This document shows, piece by piece, positions 12,126 to 23,543 of a stretch of 64,000 nt of DNA. This DNA comes from Salvator merianae (Eukaryota; Chordata; Lepidosauria; Squamata; Teiidae): positions 17,055,470 through 17,119,469 of the forward strand of contig QVOM02000049.1 in NCBI GenBank assembly GCA_003586115.2. Reading direction: 5' to 3'. The notes below the pieces were generated by a model. It saw only the letters and a list, made by a program, of their open reading frames with translations. It did no database searches and was not told where the DNA came from. The position numbers and the translations under genes were made by a program. Position 1 is the first letter of the stretch; each line of letters begins with the position of its first letter.

Positions 12126-13397
12126 CAGAGGTATTCCGCAACTGATTAATCAGCACAACTTCTGCTGTTTCAATGCCCACATGCATTCCTCTACAAAACT
12201 GAAAACTGAGAAACATAAAATGAATGCTTGTATAATCCTGAAAACAAAACAACAATTTTAAAAAGAAAAGGAAAAAGGGCAGAACTAATCTGGAGCCGTT
12301 CATAGGGGCTCCAAGCATTAGTGGCTGCCAGCTAGTTGGATGAAACAATTTCTATTAACAGCCACTTTGTGCTCTTTTTTATTCAGCGGGCTGCAGAGCT
12401 CCAGGAGATACCCTAGCAATCTATTTTTTCATGCCAGCTTTTGCAGTCAAAGCTCTGTGTATAGGTGGATGCTAGTCTAAAGGGCTGGAGTCCTCGCAGT
12501 GTTGTAAATGATTGGTTCCTTCCACAAGGGGAAAAACTGAGGAACACCTGTCACCTTCTCACCTTCCCCTAGAATGCTCATGTCCAGCCTTTGTAAAACT
12601 GCAATACAGGCACACCTAAACCTAAACCTGTCTTGAAAGAAACAATGTGCTTGGAATACTGGAAAAAGTACTCCGCAAAAAACTTAAGTTTGTTCGAAAA
12701 TGTTGCTTATTTGAAATGCAAGTTTACATGTTGGTGTGATTTTACTGCAGCTGAATCTGGTTTAATGTATGGTAAAACTTGTGTGTCACTATTCTCTATG
12801 ACTCTCTTGTTCAGATACTTGGTGCAGGGCTGTTTATTTTCCAGCTGGCTGTTTTCATGCTGCCTGGAGACTCTATAAGCTTCAGTGTGCCTATGAGTAA
12901 ATGCTGCTGTTAATTAGCTAGCAATAAATGTTGGCCGAACTTTTATGATCTCTGGTGCATTCCTTCACTGGCAATCTTCCAGCAGTGTCTGGGCCAGAAC
13001 TGCATAAAAACTGTGGAAGGGAGTGGCAATATAAAAGAAACCTCAGCAATAGGATGGGCTAAGAAACAGATTAGATTAATCCTACAGAAGATAAAACAGA
13101 TAGCAAGGTTGAGTATCCTCATCTTAGAAAAAAGCATTCAAGCCCCCAGAAGAACATCACCCATACTTCATTTTTCATGCTCCATTGTTATAGATAAAAT
13201 AGATACATGGCAACAAAAATAATTGTGACTGACCCACGTAATCTCTGAAAATGAAATGAAGGGTACATTGATGCAGCACATTTAAACTGTTGTGGCCTAA
13301 CAACCATTTTGTTTTCCAAGGGAGCAATGAGGTATTACATTTTTTAAAGGAAGAATTTGTAATTTCTCAGATAATTCTCAGTTATTTATAAACATTC
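12126..13397. other. PHACTR1 intron, nothing recognised
   Basis: AT-rich intron. Short open frames at 12633-12878 and others lack splice signals or known domains. Confidence 0.5.
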
Positions 13398-13475
13398 TTT
13401 CTCTACATTACAGCTCCCATGATCCTTAGCAACAAGAGCCAAGGATCATGGCAGCTGTAGTCCAGCAAAGGCACT
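13398..13475. repeat. Short palindromic repeat with CAGCTCCCATGATCC arms
   Basis: The sequence ACAGCTCCCATGATCCTTAG is followed about 20 bp later by AAGGATCATGGCAGCTGTAG, giving an imperfect hairpin of about 20-bp arms. ACAACTCCCATGATCC-type ends are common in reptile interspersed repeats. A further half-site (GGACTACAACTTCCAT) lies at 13755-13770. Confidence 0.55.
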
Positions 13476-13774
13476 TTTCCTTACAATGACAATCAGCACC
13501 TTCACCACTACTAGAGGAATCATGGACAGCTGGGTGGAATCATGGACAGGTATAAAATCATAAAATCATGAATAATCAAAAAGGGTAGATATACCTTATC
13601 TGCTCATGGAATGGAATTCTATAATGTAATCAAGTCTCAGAACCTTCGGTTCTGTTAAAATCAGTGATACAGGTGAGTTTATTAATGAGAGATGTGAAAA
13701 GAACTGCCCTATCCTCTGTCAGGCTTCATCAGCCTAATGCCCTCCAATTTTTTTGGACTACAACTTCCATTTAA

Positions 13775-14310
13775 CAAAAGGAATTTTGGAAGTTAATTGA
13801 AAGAGAAATTAATAAAATAGTTACAAGAGAAGTAATATTGATGAAAGAATTATGTCTAGGACACAGTATGAAGAGATGCCAGTTGGAAGAAGAGGAATAT
13901 TTTATAGTAGATTAACTTATCTCAGCAGCAAAAGCAGTAATTGTTTATGGTTGGAGAGACTCCCAAAAATGGTCATTACAGATGTGGAATCACTACATTA
14001 TAGACCAAATGTCCTTTCAATTAATAAATGAGAATAAAGAAAAGTATAAATTTATGAAGAATGGAGGGGAATCGAACGATAAGGGAAAAATGGATGAAGG
14101 TTAAACAATATATGGAAACAAACTTGGAGAGCGAAGATCTGATACAGAAGATGAATAGGATCTTCCAGTGGAATGTATGATTTTGGCAGGGTGGGAGGGT
14201 GGGGCAGAAGTAATAAATTAAATTATATAATTGAGGACATTTTCTTGTGTAAAATTGTTGGATAGGTAAGTGTATTAATATAAATAAATATATTGAAAAA
14301 TAAAAAAAAT
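13775..14310 (+). mobile_element. L1 LINE 3' end (ORF2 C-terminus plus tail)
   Basis: Translation gives FWKLIEREINKIVTREVI, LMKELCLGHSMKR, then ISAAKAVIVYGWRDSQKW and MWNHYIIDQMSFQLINENK. This pattern resembles the extreme C-terminus of L1 ORF2 (..LLxAARxLIAxxWK..PTxExW..). Stops and indels interrupt it. A 3' untranslated segment and an A-rich tail (AAAAATAAAAAAAAT) follow. Its orientation is opposite to PHACTR1, ending about 145 bp from the cassette exon donor. Confidence 0.6.
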
Positions 14311-14454
14311 CCACTAAACAAAACATCTGGAGGGTATCAGGTCGGAGAAGCTGGCCTATGCACTAAGTATATGGAGCGGGTAAAACATTTCATTTAGAGA
14401 TAGTGAACTTTTAAGGGAGGGAGTGGCACAAACCATTCTGGAACACTTACTTAC

Positions 14455-14661
14455 CAGCTAAGTGGTTGGCAATCCTGGCAATGGGTTTAGGAGGCAGGGC
14501 AGGGGGCTGTTTGAGGAGGGAGAGCTGTTTCACTGGGGTGTCCTCATGGTCTCCAGAGAAAGCAGCCGTTTTTTTAGGGGGAAGTAGCAAGACTGGTTTA
14601 GATGAAGGATCTTGAGATAGATGGATTCCAGATTCATTGGACGAAGGGCTCTCTTCAGACA
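14455..14661 (-). CDS. PHACTR1: PHACTR1 proline-rich exon, probable cassette exon
   Basis: This 207-bp open exon encodes 69 residues beginning VSEESPSSNESGIHLSQD and containing VLLLPPKK and KQPPALPPKPIARIANHL. The two PP-x-PK type stretches resemble SH3 or other proline-binding ligand sites. Splice signals are good: acceptor TGTCCTCCAG and donor GTAAGT. It is phase 1 to phase 1, so including or skipping it keeps the frame: skipping joins DGT to DPGAP, inclusion joins DGT-VSEES...NHLA-DPGAP. The commonly quoted human PHACTR1 isoform, as I recall it, goes straight from the linker to DPGAP, so this is inferred to be an alternatively spliced exon. I believe longer isoforms contain similar sequence but cannot verify that here. 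An L1 remnant begins about 145 bp downstream of the donor in the opposite orientation. Confidence 0.87.
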
Positions 14662-15287
14662 CTGGAGGACACAACCACATCACAGACGCAACAATGTTAC
14701 AAGCAAAGTGGCGGCAGATAGAAAAGGAAAAGAAGTAGAGCAGAGCAGAGAAGAGCAGAGCAGAGTAAGTTTACTCAGACATTAATATACACAAAGAAAC
14801 AACAGTAAAGAAGCAGAAAAAGAGGGAAACTCTCCACAAAGACTGAAAACCAAGTCTAGAGCCATACTGTCACAACAGAACATCTACTGGTATCCACACT
14901 CTACTTACTGGTTTTGCTTCAGCACTCGTTCAGGACTTTAGGGACTAATGCGTAAGTCATTTTTGGCCAGCTTGTGAACTATGACTGGTGTACAAACGGA
15001 CACAAATGGACACTTCTGAATTGATAACACTGAAGCTGTTCAGATTCATGCGCATGTTGACCTACTGGCCGCAGTACATTAATTTTCAGCATTTTATGGA
15101 TGGCAGTTTTCAAACCTTTTGCACTATCATTAAACCCTTGTGTGACTGTCATGGTTTACCATGGATTGAAATGGATTCTACGGCAGCTTTCAGGATCTCC
15201 TATTAGAATATTCTTAGAACACTCCAAATTTGTCCCGCATGGCAATGCATCTCCAGGGAAGACCTGCTACTAACTTTTAACACTTAA
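14662..15287. other. Intron upstream of the cassette exon
   Basis: Holds the cassette exon acceptor and a short AGAGCAGAGC repeat near 14740-14765. Otherwise nothing is recognised. Confidence 0.5.
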
Positions 15288-15537
15288 GGCTGCATCCAGA
15301 TATCACTGACTTATTCTGCTATATTGGGATATTCTGGAGCAAAGCACTCCTAGGATTATTTCACTTTGCCCAATGTTAGGTCAATAGTCTGCATTTTAGC
15401 ATGTCACATAATGATGCAGTACCTTAAACCCAGGGTCTCAGGTCTATATGCCAGAACTGTATTGGGAGCACCATGATCACATCTGGCAAATCATGTACTA
15501 TTCCAAAATTATCATGGGAATTTGTCTGGATACAGCC
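15288..15537. mobile_element. MITE, GGCTGCATCCAGAT family, 250-bp copy
   Basis: Termini GGCTGCATCCAGATATCAC and GTCTGGATACAGCC are inverted. A perfect TAA duplication flanks them (15285-15287 and 15538-15540). The outer 40 bp (CTTATTCTGCTATATTGGGATATTCTGGA) match the hairpin copies at 23791 and 52676, but the interior is unrelated and longer. Confidence 0.75.
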
Positions 15538-15869
15538 TAAGTTTAATTCAAATAATCAAGATAAGTACTTTGACAAACATATAATAAATAGTAGTGCATT
15601 TCTTCACTAAACCAGCAGAACTTTCAATAGCCACTCATGATTAAAATAAAGGTGCCACTGAATTGTTTTCAGATACTCTGTTGGGTATCACCTTATCTTA
15701 GCCATCATGAAGCTTGTTCTTGACCTGCCATATTTGACGTCGGAACACAAAATGCTACTTCGACTTATGCCAGCTAATTGCCTTTTCTGACCCACAGCTT
15801 GATAGCCCAAGAGTGAGATGTTAAGATCTGTTGCTGTGTTAGTTGGCTTTCAATGTCACATTATTAGGT

Positions 15870-16275
15870 CATTGAGCCTTTCTGCACTGAAAGTCCTGTG
15901 GCTGGAATTAATGGGTCTGGACCAGCTAGGTCCACTGATTCTGACCACGGAAAGGCATGGGCTGGATCAACTCCTTCTCCATGATGGCACTGGTCCAGAT
16001 TAGCCCGCACTGTAGCCTGAAGCTTCTACTCTGGTACTCCTCAACATGGACGCATGCTATCTGCATGACACACCACCTCATTTGGGAACAGGGCCCTCTG
16101 CTCCACTGGTAGTCCCATTTAATTGTGACTATCAGCATTCCTGATCAGGAGCCTCCTGATCGGGATTATGCTCTGTGGCCTCATGGATTCACATTAATGT
16201 GAGGATCTAGGAGGCCCAGAAGCTTACTACATGGGCCCTTATTCTGGATTAAGGGTCCATGCAGAAAGGGCCATT
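15870..16275. mobile_element. MITE-like patches (GGTCTGGACCAG and CTGCAGAAAGGGCC motifs)
   Basis: GC-richer stretch with TTTCTGCACTGAAAG at the left, GGGTCTGGACCAGCTAGGTCC inside, and TTATTCTGGATTAAGGGTCCATGCAGAAAGGGCC at the right. These motifs are shared with the elements at 41886-42040 and 33289-33826. It is probably two overlapping or nested fragments. Boundaries are approximate. Confidence 0.45.
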
Positions 16276-16279
16276 ATTT

Positions 16280-17305
16280 CCTCATCTGAATTCTGCTTCA
16301 CAATCAGAGCTTTAAAAAAAGAGTGCATGGTGTTTATATTCTACCTAATCATATGCACATACTGTACAGAACTACTTACTGTAAATTCTGCTGACTAAAG
16401 CTTCAAACCTAGCTTTATATTTGTAGCAGTTCATTCAGTTTAGAGCATACACTGTTCATTGTACTAATACAGGAACCTTCTTAATAGACGGCACTAAATG
16501 TTTGCCCAAGCCAAATGTCTCTGAGAAGCTGAAAACGAAGCAGGAAGCCACCAGCACTTTCTGTTTAGAAACTTGTGTTCTTTTTATCCATCCCGGTTAA
16601 TTTCCATTAATAGGTCACTTGTTCATATATAAGAAAAAATCTCAATTAATTGTTTCTTGCTCTCATTTTCATCTAACATAAATTAATTCTGGGCATTAAT
16701 TACTTGTTTGATGGAATAGTGCTTCTCTGTCCTGAACCAGGGCTCTTTCTGCATGGGACCTTATTCTGGATTATATCCTGAAATAGGGGCCTGTTGTCCA
16801 CATGCTGGTACAGACTATGGCAGGCCTTGAGCAGGTAGGGGCCAACTGTCACTCCCCTTCATTGTCTGCCCCAAGTTTGTGTGTTACCAAAGAAAGAAAG
16901 AAAGAAGTCTTATCTGTTTGTTCCTCAGTATGATTAAATGTTTATGTTAATATTATATCCATACCACCATAGGTAGCTTAAAACAACACCCACAAAACAA
17001 CAATGATCAACAAGCCCCAAATGCTTTAACCTTTCTTAGAAAGAATGATGTGCCATGACCCTTATTTTGCTTGTCCTTATCTTAACCTTTTCCAGACTTC
17101 CTAAATCACACTTGATACATAGTGATGGAGACTTTACACCTTACTGCAAACATAGTTGCAACTACAGATTATGACCAAAAAAGCATTGTGATAATGACTG
17201 TGTTATTTTCAGTCCTTTTAAAAATAATCCCTAGTGTGGATTTTGCATTTTAATAGCTATAGCTTACAAGGTTGACATTTACATTGAATCCTTCACTAAG
17301 ACCTT
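16280..17305. other. Intron; AT-rich stretch with ATTA/TAAT motifs
   Basis: 16560-16740 has several TTAATT and ATTAAT cores (homeodomain-type motifs). It could be regulatory, but such motifs are frequent in AT-rich DNA. A short GAAA run is at 16889-16905. Confidence 0.3.
16737..16850. mobile_element. Truncated MITE with CTCTTTCTGCATGGG end
   Basis: GGCTCTTTCTGCATGGGACC then TTATTCTGGATTATATCC matches the left half of the elements at 41886-42040 and 43176-43280. No right terminus is found before 16860. Confidence 0.5.
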
Positions 17306-17307
17306 AT

Positions 17308-17400
17308 AAGAAGAACATAAGACGAGCCCTGCTGGATCAGGCCACAGCCCATTTGGTCCAGCATCTTGTCTCATTCAGTGGTCCACTAATTAATGTTAAG
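17308..17400 (-). mobile_element. CR1 LINE 3' end, short
   Basis: AAGAACATAAGACGAGCCC, then TGCTGGATCAGGCC and GGTCCAGCATCTTGTCTCA is the reverse complement of the CR1 3' terminus. Strongly 5'-truncated; about 90 bp remain. Confidence 0.75.
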
Positions 17401-17612
17401 AATTATCGGCATAAACTAATGTTTGCAATAAGTAATTGACTGTTTTTTATTTAGTTAAATGTGTAACTATCTAGAAATATTAGAAATAAAAGCAATGCTT
17501 ATTTATTTTGAGTAATTTAGAGTGAAAAATAATGTGGAGTTCTGTCCACACCAGACTGCAATAAGCAAAGTAGTAGTAAGATTTAGCTCTGCACATTCTT
17601 CACCTGATATGG

Positions 17613-17820
17613 TGATTGTTGTTTTTGTTGGGTACCATCAAGTCACGGCCGACTCCTGGTTAACTACATGGGCACCTCCATGGGAACTAGGGACCTCTAT
17701 GCAGTTTTCTTGGCAGAGGTACAGAAGTAGTTTCCCATTGCTTACTTCCAGGGAGAGACTGGGGATCAAACCTGCAACCCTCTACTTTCCAGGCAGTTTG
17801 CTCTACCACTGAGCTACAAC
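17613..17820 (-). mobile_element. tRNA-derived SINE with BovB-like 3' tail (Sauria SINE type)
   Basis: On the minus strand the element starts GTAGCTCAGTGGTAGAGC (tRNA-like box A) and continues to GGTTGCAGGTTTGATCCCC (box B). It ends in GTCGGCCGTGACTTGATGGTACCCAAC, a BovB/RTE-type 3' tail. A tRNA head joined to a BovB tail is the known layout of the Sauria SINE of squamates, mobilised by BovB LINE enzyme. About 208 bp; flanking duplications are not obvious. The tRNA-like head is not a functional tRNA gene. Confidence 0.75.
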
Positions 17821-18301
17821 TACTCCACACTATGGAGATTAGCACTTTGCATTCATTTGCCTAAATGAAAAGGTAAGATATCAATTCTTAAGTTGCATAC
17901 TATTGTTATTTGGATCAAATTCTACTTCAGAATATTCTCTGGTATCGAAATATCAAAATAGGCTGCATTAGTCGTAATATAGTAACAAATGGCCATGTTT
18001 CCACTTGTTGTGTCTCCATTTCTGGTAACATGAAGTGCTTGTCGAAGAGCATGATGCCCATTGGAGGTGCCTGAGGTTGCAGGTGCAAAATAGTGCTTGG
18101 ACAGTGAGCATCTTGCCCGTTTCTTCATTAGCAGGCACCTTGTGCACCTGTGCAGACACAACGGAGCACTGGACGGCATTGCAGGGCAGGTGCTTCCACT
18201 GAGGCGCCTGCCCTCAGGTGTCTCCCATGCTGTCTACATGGACCTGACCAGTTATTATCCTGCCAGGTCCTGTTTGCCTTGCTGTGGAACCCAAAAGCTA
18301 C

Positions 18302-18469
18302 CTGTTCCATCCATGATCTCTGGAGGTGGTAGAGCTTCATAGGTGCAGGGGTCCCCCGCTACTGAACACTGCTCCAGTTCAGAAAGTGCAGGAAGAGAAG
18401 CCTGGCTTGAACTGAGGGCCTGCCCATTCTCTAACGATCCTTCTTCATTTTGTATGGACAGCTCCCCAT
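18302..18469 (-). CDS. PHACTR1: PHACTR1 internal exon, acidic/serine-rich linker
   Basis: This 168-bp exon encodes 56 residues beginning [17 protein letters not shown] and containing the block [14 protein letters not shown], ending in PPPEIMDGT. The order DGELS, LENGQ, SLPALSE, DPC-Y, IMDG is the PHACTR1 linker after the N-terminal RPEL, with lineage substitutions. The acceptor follows the tract CTTTCTTCCAG and the donor is GTAGCT. The phase is 1 to 1: the G ending the upstream exon plus AT here makes the first Asp, and the terminal G joins either the cassette exon (giving Val) or the 2846-2525 exon (giving Asp). The segment is low-complexity and probably disordered; no catalytic role is expected. 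The flanking introns are about 14.3 kb upstream and 3.6 kb downstream. Confidence 0.93.
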
Positions 18470-19064
18470 CTGGAAGAAAGCAGGAGAATACAAAATAAAA
18501 TAATTACAAGGTCATAAGACAGGCTTCCTAGGAAAAGCGCCCCTCCCTTTCTTTTTCTGCTGGCTTAATTGCCTAAAATATAACTCAACACTTGAGAGAC
18601 AAAGGACTAATGAGTGACATCCACACAGTCTGCTGGGCTTCAGTGCCATTAATTTATATACTGCCCTCAGTTACCACTACAGTGGAGACAATTCCAGCTA
18701 CAAGCTTATGATGCAGATTATTTGTAGTATATAGTTACTAAGAACAAACAGTTGTATTTTAAGTGTTAAAAAAAATATATTCTGAGAATGACAAGTCAAA
18801 ATCTCATTTCTGACAACGTTTTGAGAGGATGAGAGCAATGAGATCGTATTCTGTTACAGCATTGCCATTTCTAAAGACCCAAGAAACCAATGCCATTTAC
18901 ATTAGTCAAACTAAACTGTAGAAACTGCTATGGAGTGACTAGGAGAAAGCAACTGGCATTTAACTAAAACCATTAAAAAAAAGGTTGCCAGTTTTAGAAA
19001 AACTTAGGATATTAAACCATGGTTAACGTCATGCCTTATTCTGAAGACAGTGACCACAGTTACC
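18470..19064. other. Intron, nothing recognised
   Basis: AT-rich intron adjoining the 18302-18469 acceptor. Confidence 0.5.
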
Positions 19065-19067
19065 TTA

Positions 19068-19268
19068 GGCTGTGATCAGACATAACAAAAGGGGTGCCTC
19101 AGAGAGACAGTGTGTGGCCCTCATGTCCCCAACCTTCTCTGATCCACCTCTTCTAGCCTAGAATGTTCATCAGTGGGGGAGGGGCAGACTGCTGTGTGAA
19201 CAATCCCACCTCAGCCTTCAATAAGATGTCCCAGAGGTGCCTTTTTTCTGCTGTGTCCGATCATAGCC
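19068..19268 (+). mobile_element. MITE, GGCTGTGATCAGACA family, copy 2
   Basis: This is a 201-bp homologue of the element at 1390, colinear end to end (GGCTGTGATCAGACATAAC to GTCCGATCATAGCC). The flanks are TTA (19065-19067) and TGA (19269-19271), a decayed 3-bp duplication. Similarity to copy 1 is high throughout, including the GTGCCTCAGAGAGACAGTGT block. Confidence 0.78.
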
Positions 19269-19662
19269 TGAAAAAGGATGGCTAATTACAGACTGTTGCT
19301 ACATCCTCACAATGGCTGCTTCCAGTACTTTAGGGGCAGGAGAGCCTGCCCCTGCTGCAGAGGCAGGACATGCAGTGTCTTTATGCCACGTGCTTCACCT
19401 CATGCTGTCTTCAAAGCTGGGGCATGAAATTTCCCTAGTTTTGAAGAGTCAGCATGGCGGTATTTTTCCTCATGTCTGAAACAGTCCTGGAAGCTGCCAT
19501 TTTGGGCACAACAAAAAACAGATGCTGCTGGCATGCAGACACTATGCCCCTCAGGCCTCCATCAGGCTGCGAGGCCTGTAATTTTATTGTGGTTTGTGTT
19601 CAAAGAAGGAGCAAAGGGACTATGTGTATAAGGAAACAGATCATTTATATTTCAGCCAAATA

Positions 19663-20109
19663 GGCTGCCTCCAGATGTCAGGTAAACCCCGAGATCCTCT
19701 CTGTACAGCATTGGGATTTTCAGACATACCCATGACATGCTCAGTGCAAAGCTGTTTGCAACGTGTAAAAAATGCATTGCAAAGCTATCACAGGAAATCC
19801 AGTGGTGACCCCAGATCTCCCATGACAGCCTCACTTACCTGCATGTCCGGCAAGATGCATACAAAGTTGTCTTACTGAGAACTTCTGGGAGTCAGCAAGT
19901 GCACAACAAAACAAAACCAAAAGAAAGAGGGTGAATGTTTGGCTGCCTCCTGAAAGTTCCCAGTGAGGCAACTTCTTATGCAGCTTACCAGACACACAGG
20001 TAAGCAAATCTATGCTGGGGTTCGCTGCTTACATCTGGCAGGCATAGCAAGAGGCAACTGCAGGATCATTTTTATATCCTGCACTGCTTCTTGCTGTCTG
20101 GAGACAGCC
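19663..20109. mobile_element. MITE, GGCTGCCTCCAGATG family, copy A
   Basis: Termini GGCTGCCTCCAGATGTCAG and TGCTGTCTGGAGACAGCC are inverted repeats about 447 bp apart. The flanks are ATA (left) and TAA (right). The right-hand part (GCAACTGCAGGATC then TATCCTGCACTGC) is the same foldback subterminal block seen at 43846-44275 and 51351-51748. Confidence 0.65.
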
Positions 20110-20112
20110 TAA

Positions 20113-22672
20113 GCCAAAATACAGAATTAAGCTGAACATCAGAGTACCAGAATTAAGCTGAATCTGAACATGCTCATCGTTACCTAGCTCACGCTGCCTA
20201 TAATTGAAAAGCAAGCTATGCTGTGAAATCACAAGAAAGGTGTATTCTTGAAAAAGTAAGCTTGAAAGTCAGTTTCAACTTCCACATTTTCATGGTTTTT
20301 TTTTTTTTTTGTCTTTTTGCTTTTCTCTTCAATGAAGGTGAAATTGCATAATTGCACATTTTAGGGAAGCTAATCTTCAGAATCTTCAGAGATAATGCAT
20401 TTTCCCTGTAGGATCCAGTTTTTCTGTAGCATTTTACAGCATTCTTCACCATTCTGTTTTATATATTGGAAACAAAACTCATGCATATTTCACACATCAC
20501 TTAAAGCTATTAAGGGTATATTTTTCTCTCAATAATACTGAGTTTAAGGTGACAGTTTCATATACATTTATCCACTGGGGAAAAAAATCCACTGCACTCA
20601 ACTGAGTAGTTATAGATTGAATGGCAACATTTATTTGACCTCAAATAGGAGAATTTATAAAGTGAAGCATATTCTAGATGAAGGTCTGTCCAAGATAATC
20701 CTTAAAAGCTTTAGTTTGAGCCAAGTTTTGTAGCAATATTTGACCTTTCTTCTAATCAAACATGGCATAAAGCATGGACATTACTGCTGCTGAAGACAGT
20801 CCATAGGTAGCTTTTTGATACACTCCTAAACGTGGATAAATGTGAGAAAAAGTATATATATTTCAACATCAGTTGGAAACTGATAACTGATATTACCAAT
20901 GGTAAATATGTGTTAAGATTCCTGGAGACAAAGCATTCAGAGTCATACTCCTATTCTTTGAGGATCCTTGAGAAGGTAGAATATAAGCTCTTAGTTTTTC
21001 TGATTATCAGTGAAGGATTTGAAGAAGATTAGAGATCTTCTAATGGGATGGTAAAATTATAATCAGGAGAAGCCTGTGCTGCAGGTTTTCTGGTACTCAT
21101 TGGATCATTTAAAAAGGTCATATTTCTGAGAATTATGCAGCTCATCTTGCAGCTAGCATTCCAAACTCACATGCCCTGACCTTTATGCAATAAACAGTTT
21201 TACTATGTTCCGACTAGTTTTAAAAGTTAAGTTTGTGTCGTCCATTGTAGTTAATCCTCTGTTGACTGTCCACATGGAGCACGAAAGGTTTGCAGACATG
21301 TTTGACGTGGTAATGATAGGCCAGGAGTAGAAGCAGAAGATTTGCCCTCTTCCACACCTCTAACTGGGAATGGCTGTGCAGTGGATGGGACTTCAGTTTG
21401 GACACTGAAATGTTACCTTCAATCATGTCACTGCCTGCCTCCTCTATCCAACTGGTTATGATGTATGGGAAGCTGCTGCTGGAGGCAACATCTAGCTTTC
21501 ACCATACCGATGACAGGTATTGTTCTCTGGCAGGTGGGAATCTCCAGCAGGGGTGTTTGACTCACAAGGAAAATTGGAGGGGGCATACAAATGGTCTTGG
21601 CAGCAGTTGTCCCATGAATGGTTCCTTAGGCAAGGCCTGCACATACCGCATGGTGTACATGGGGGGTTCACTCATTGACCAGAGTGCTTTCCCCAGCCCA
21701 GCCCAGCCCAGCCCAGGCATGGTGTGGATGGATGTCCACTTGGGTTAGGAGCCTGCCTTGGTGCAATGAACAACCACCAAAGGTAAAGATCATGGCATTT
21801 TATGGCATCATGTAGATAAGCCAAGACCCTGCTGCATCCTCCTAAGGAGGGTCTTGGCATCGCAGTTCATATATTTAGTAGAGCAGCAGTTACAGTACAA
21901 GTGACCATATCTCACCACTTTCCTAAACGGACTAATGATCTCAGATCGTGAAGTGCTGGGCTTGTGTCCCTTGCCTCTCCTCTGATAGCCTGGGAGCACA
22001 TTTCTCCAGAGATATGCAAAGGATGTCCTCCAGTCTTAGCCATGGCTTCCCAAGGACCCAAGAAGGATACCATCACACTCTGCTACAGTGTGATGACATC
22101 TCTGAAGACGGGACTTTCTTCAAATGGCTACTTCCAGTGGGGATGATCTCTGCAGAGAATTTCAAAGCAGCAACACTGTTAAGTGTTGCTGGACTTCCAG
22201 TCCATCAGCACTGCCGAGCATTAACCCTATTCCAGCTTTAGGGCGTCCAAAAACAGACTTCTGTGATGAGAAAATAACCTCCATCTATTACTAAGTGAAC
22301 ATTTAAATCATATTGCATAGAGTTAAATCCTGGCATGCGAACAGGTTTTGATGCTAAGCAACAGTTCAGGCTAAGCTCTGTCCAATGATCTTTTGAAATG
22401 AGAGGATTTCTACCTTTCTATAGCAGGAGAATGGCACACGACCTCTAATCATTTAAAACCTCAGCATCAAATGGCAAGAGCTTTGATGTGGATGTTGTGC
22501 CGATTATTAAAATATGTAAGGATGGTGTACCCAAACTCCGCTTTGCTTAAAAGAATAAAATGCAAAAGCTATTCATTAATAGCACATCAACTGATCAAAG
22601 CTATGGTGACAATTGATGAAACTAAATATACCTTGCTCTGAATTAAACATAGATCTCCATGACGTTCGAAGT
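20113..22672. other. Intron, mostly unassigned
   Basis: AT-rich to 21240. 21240-22240 is moderately GC-rich and includes the CCCAG repeat, but no element end or exon could be defined. Confidence 0.4.
21691..21716. repeat. (CCCAG)n short tandem repeat
   Basis: About five CCCAG units in a row. Confidence 0.8.
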
Positions 22673-22699
22673 GAAAGAAAGATAGAAAGAGAAAAGAAA

Positions 22700-22744
<45 letters not shown>

Positions 22745-22747
22745 AAA
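22673..22747. repeat. (GAAA)n microsatellite
   Basis: About 75 bp of near-pure GAAA repeats on the plus strand with two interruptions near the left end. Confidence 0.95.
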
Positions 22748-23350
22748 GGGAACACAGGAGTACTGAAAGCTAATCAGAATTAACAGAGTACAAGTTCAGC
22801 GTTAAGCCTCAAACCTTGGCCAATTATGTCCTTGCATAATGGCACTGCTTTTTAACTTATATTTCAATCGGAAAATTTATAACCTACTATAAAAATAAAT
22901 AATATTTATAAAAAGTATAAAAGACCATGGGCTAAGGATAAAGAATAGAAAACAGAGGGTAGGAGTAAATGGTTACTCCTCACACTGAAGAGATAAAACA
23001 AGTGGGGTCATCACAGTTCTGTCCTAGGACTGGTGTTTTCGAACCTATTTGAAAATGGTCTAGAATATGACCAGTGGAATAGCCAAGTTTGCTAATGACA
23101 CCACATTGTTCAGAGCAGTAAAAACAGAAGAGGGCTGTGAAGAGCTCCAGAGAGATTTCTGTGCATTGGGGCATCAAAATGGCAGATGCCATTCAGTGTG
23201 AGCATATGCAAAGTGATGCACTTCGGAACTAAAACTCCTAACTACTCATGTACCACTAATGGGATTGGAATTGACTGTGGTTGATCAGGAAGGAGACCTT
23301 GGAATAATCATAGACAGTTCAGTAAAAGTGTCAACACAATGTGATCCACT

Positions 23351-23543
23351 GGAAGGAAAGGGAAGGAGGGAGGAAGAAAAGAAGGAAGGAAGGAGGGAAG
23401 GGAGAAGGAGGAAGGAAGCAAGAAGGGAAGAAAGAAGGGAAGAAAGAAGAGAAGGGAGAAGGGAGGAAAGGAGGGAAGGAAGGAAGAAAGGAAGGAAGGA
23501 AGGAAGGAAGGAAGGAAGGAAGGAAGGAAGGAAGGAAGGAAGG
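23351..23543. repeat. GGAA/GGGA purine microsatellite inside CR1
   Basis: About 190 bp of polypurine on the plus strand: an impure GGAAG/GAAG part followed by perfect GGAA units. It sits where the CR1 consensus has short A/G-rich stretches. Long open frames on both strands here (Lys/Arg/Glu/Gly-rich, and Leu/Pro/Ser-rich) are artefacts of the repeat. Confidence 0.95.

Noticed and set aside
17775..17820. tRNA-like sequence on the minus strand
   Set aside because: It is the head of a SINE; the acceptor stem and full cloverleaf are not present.
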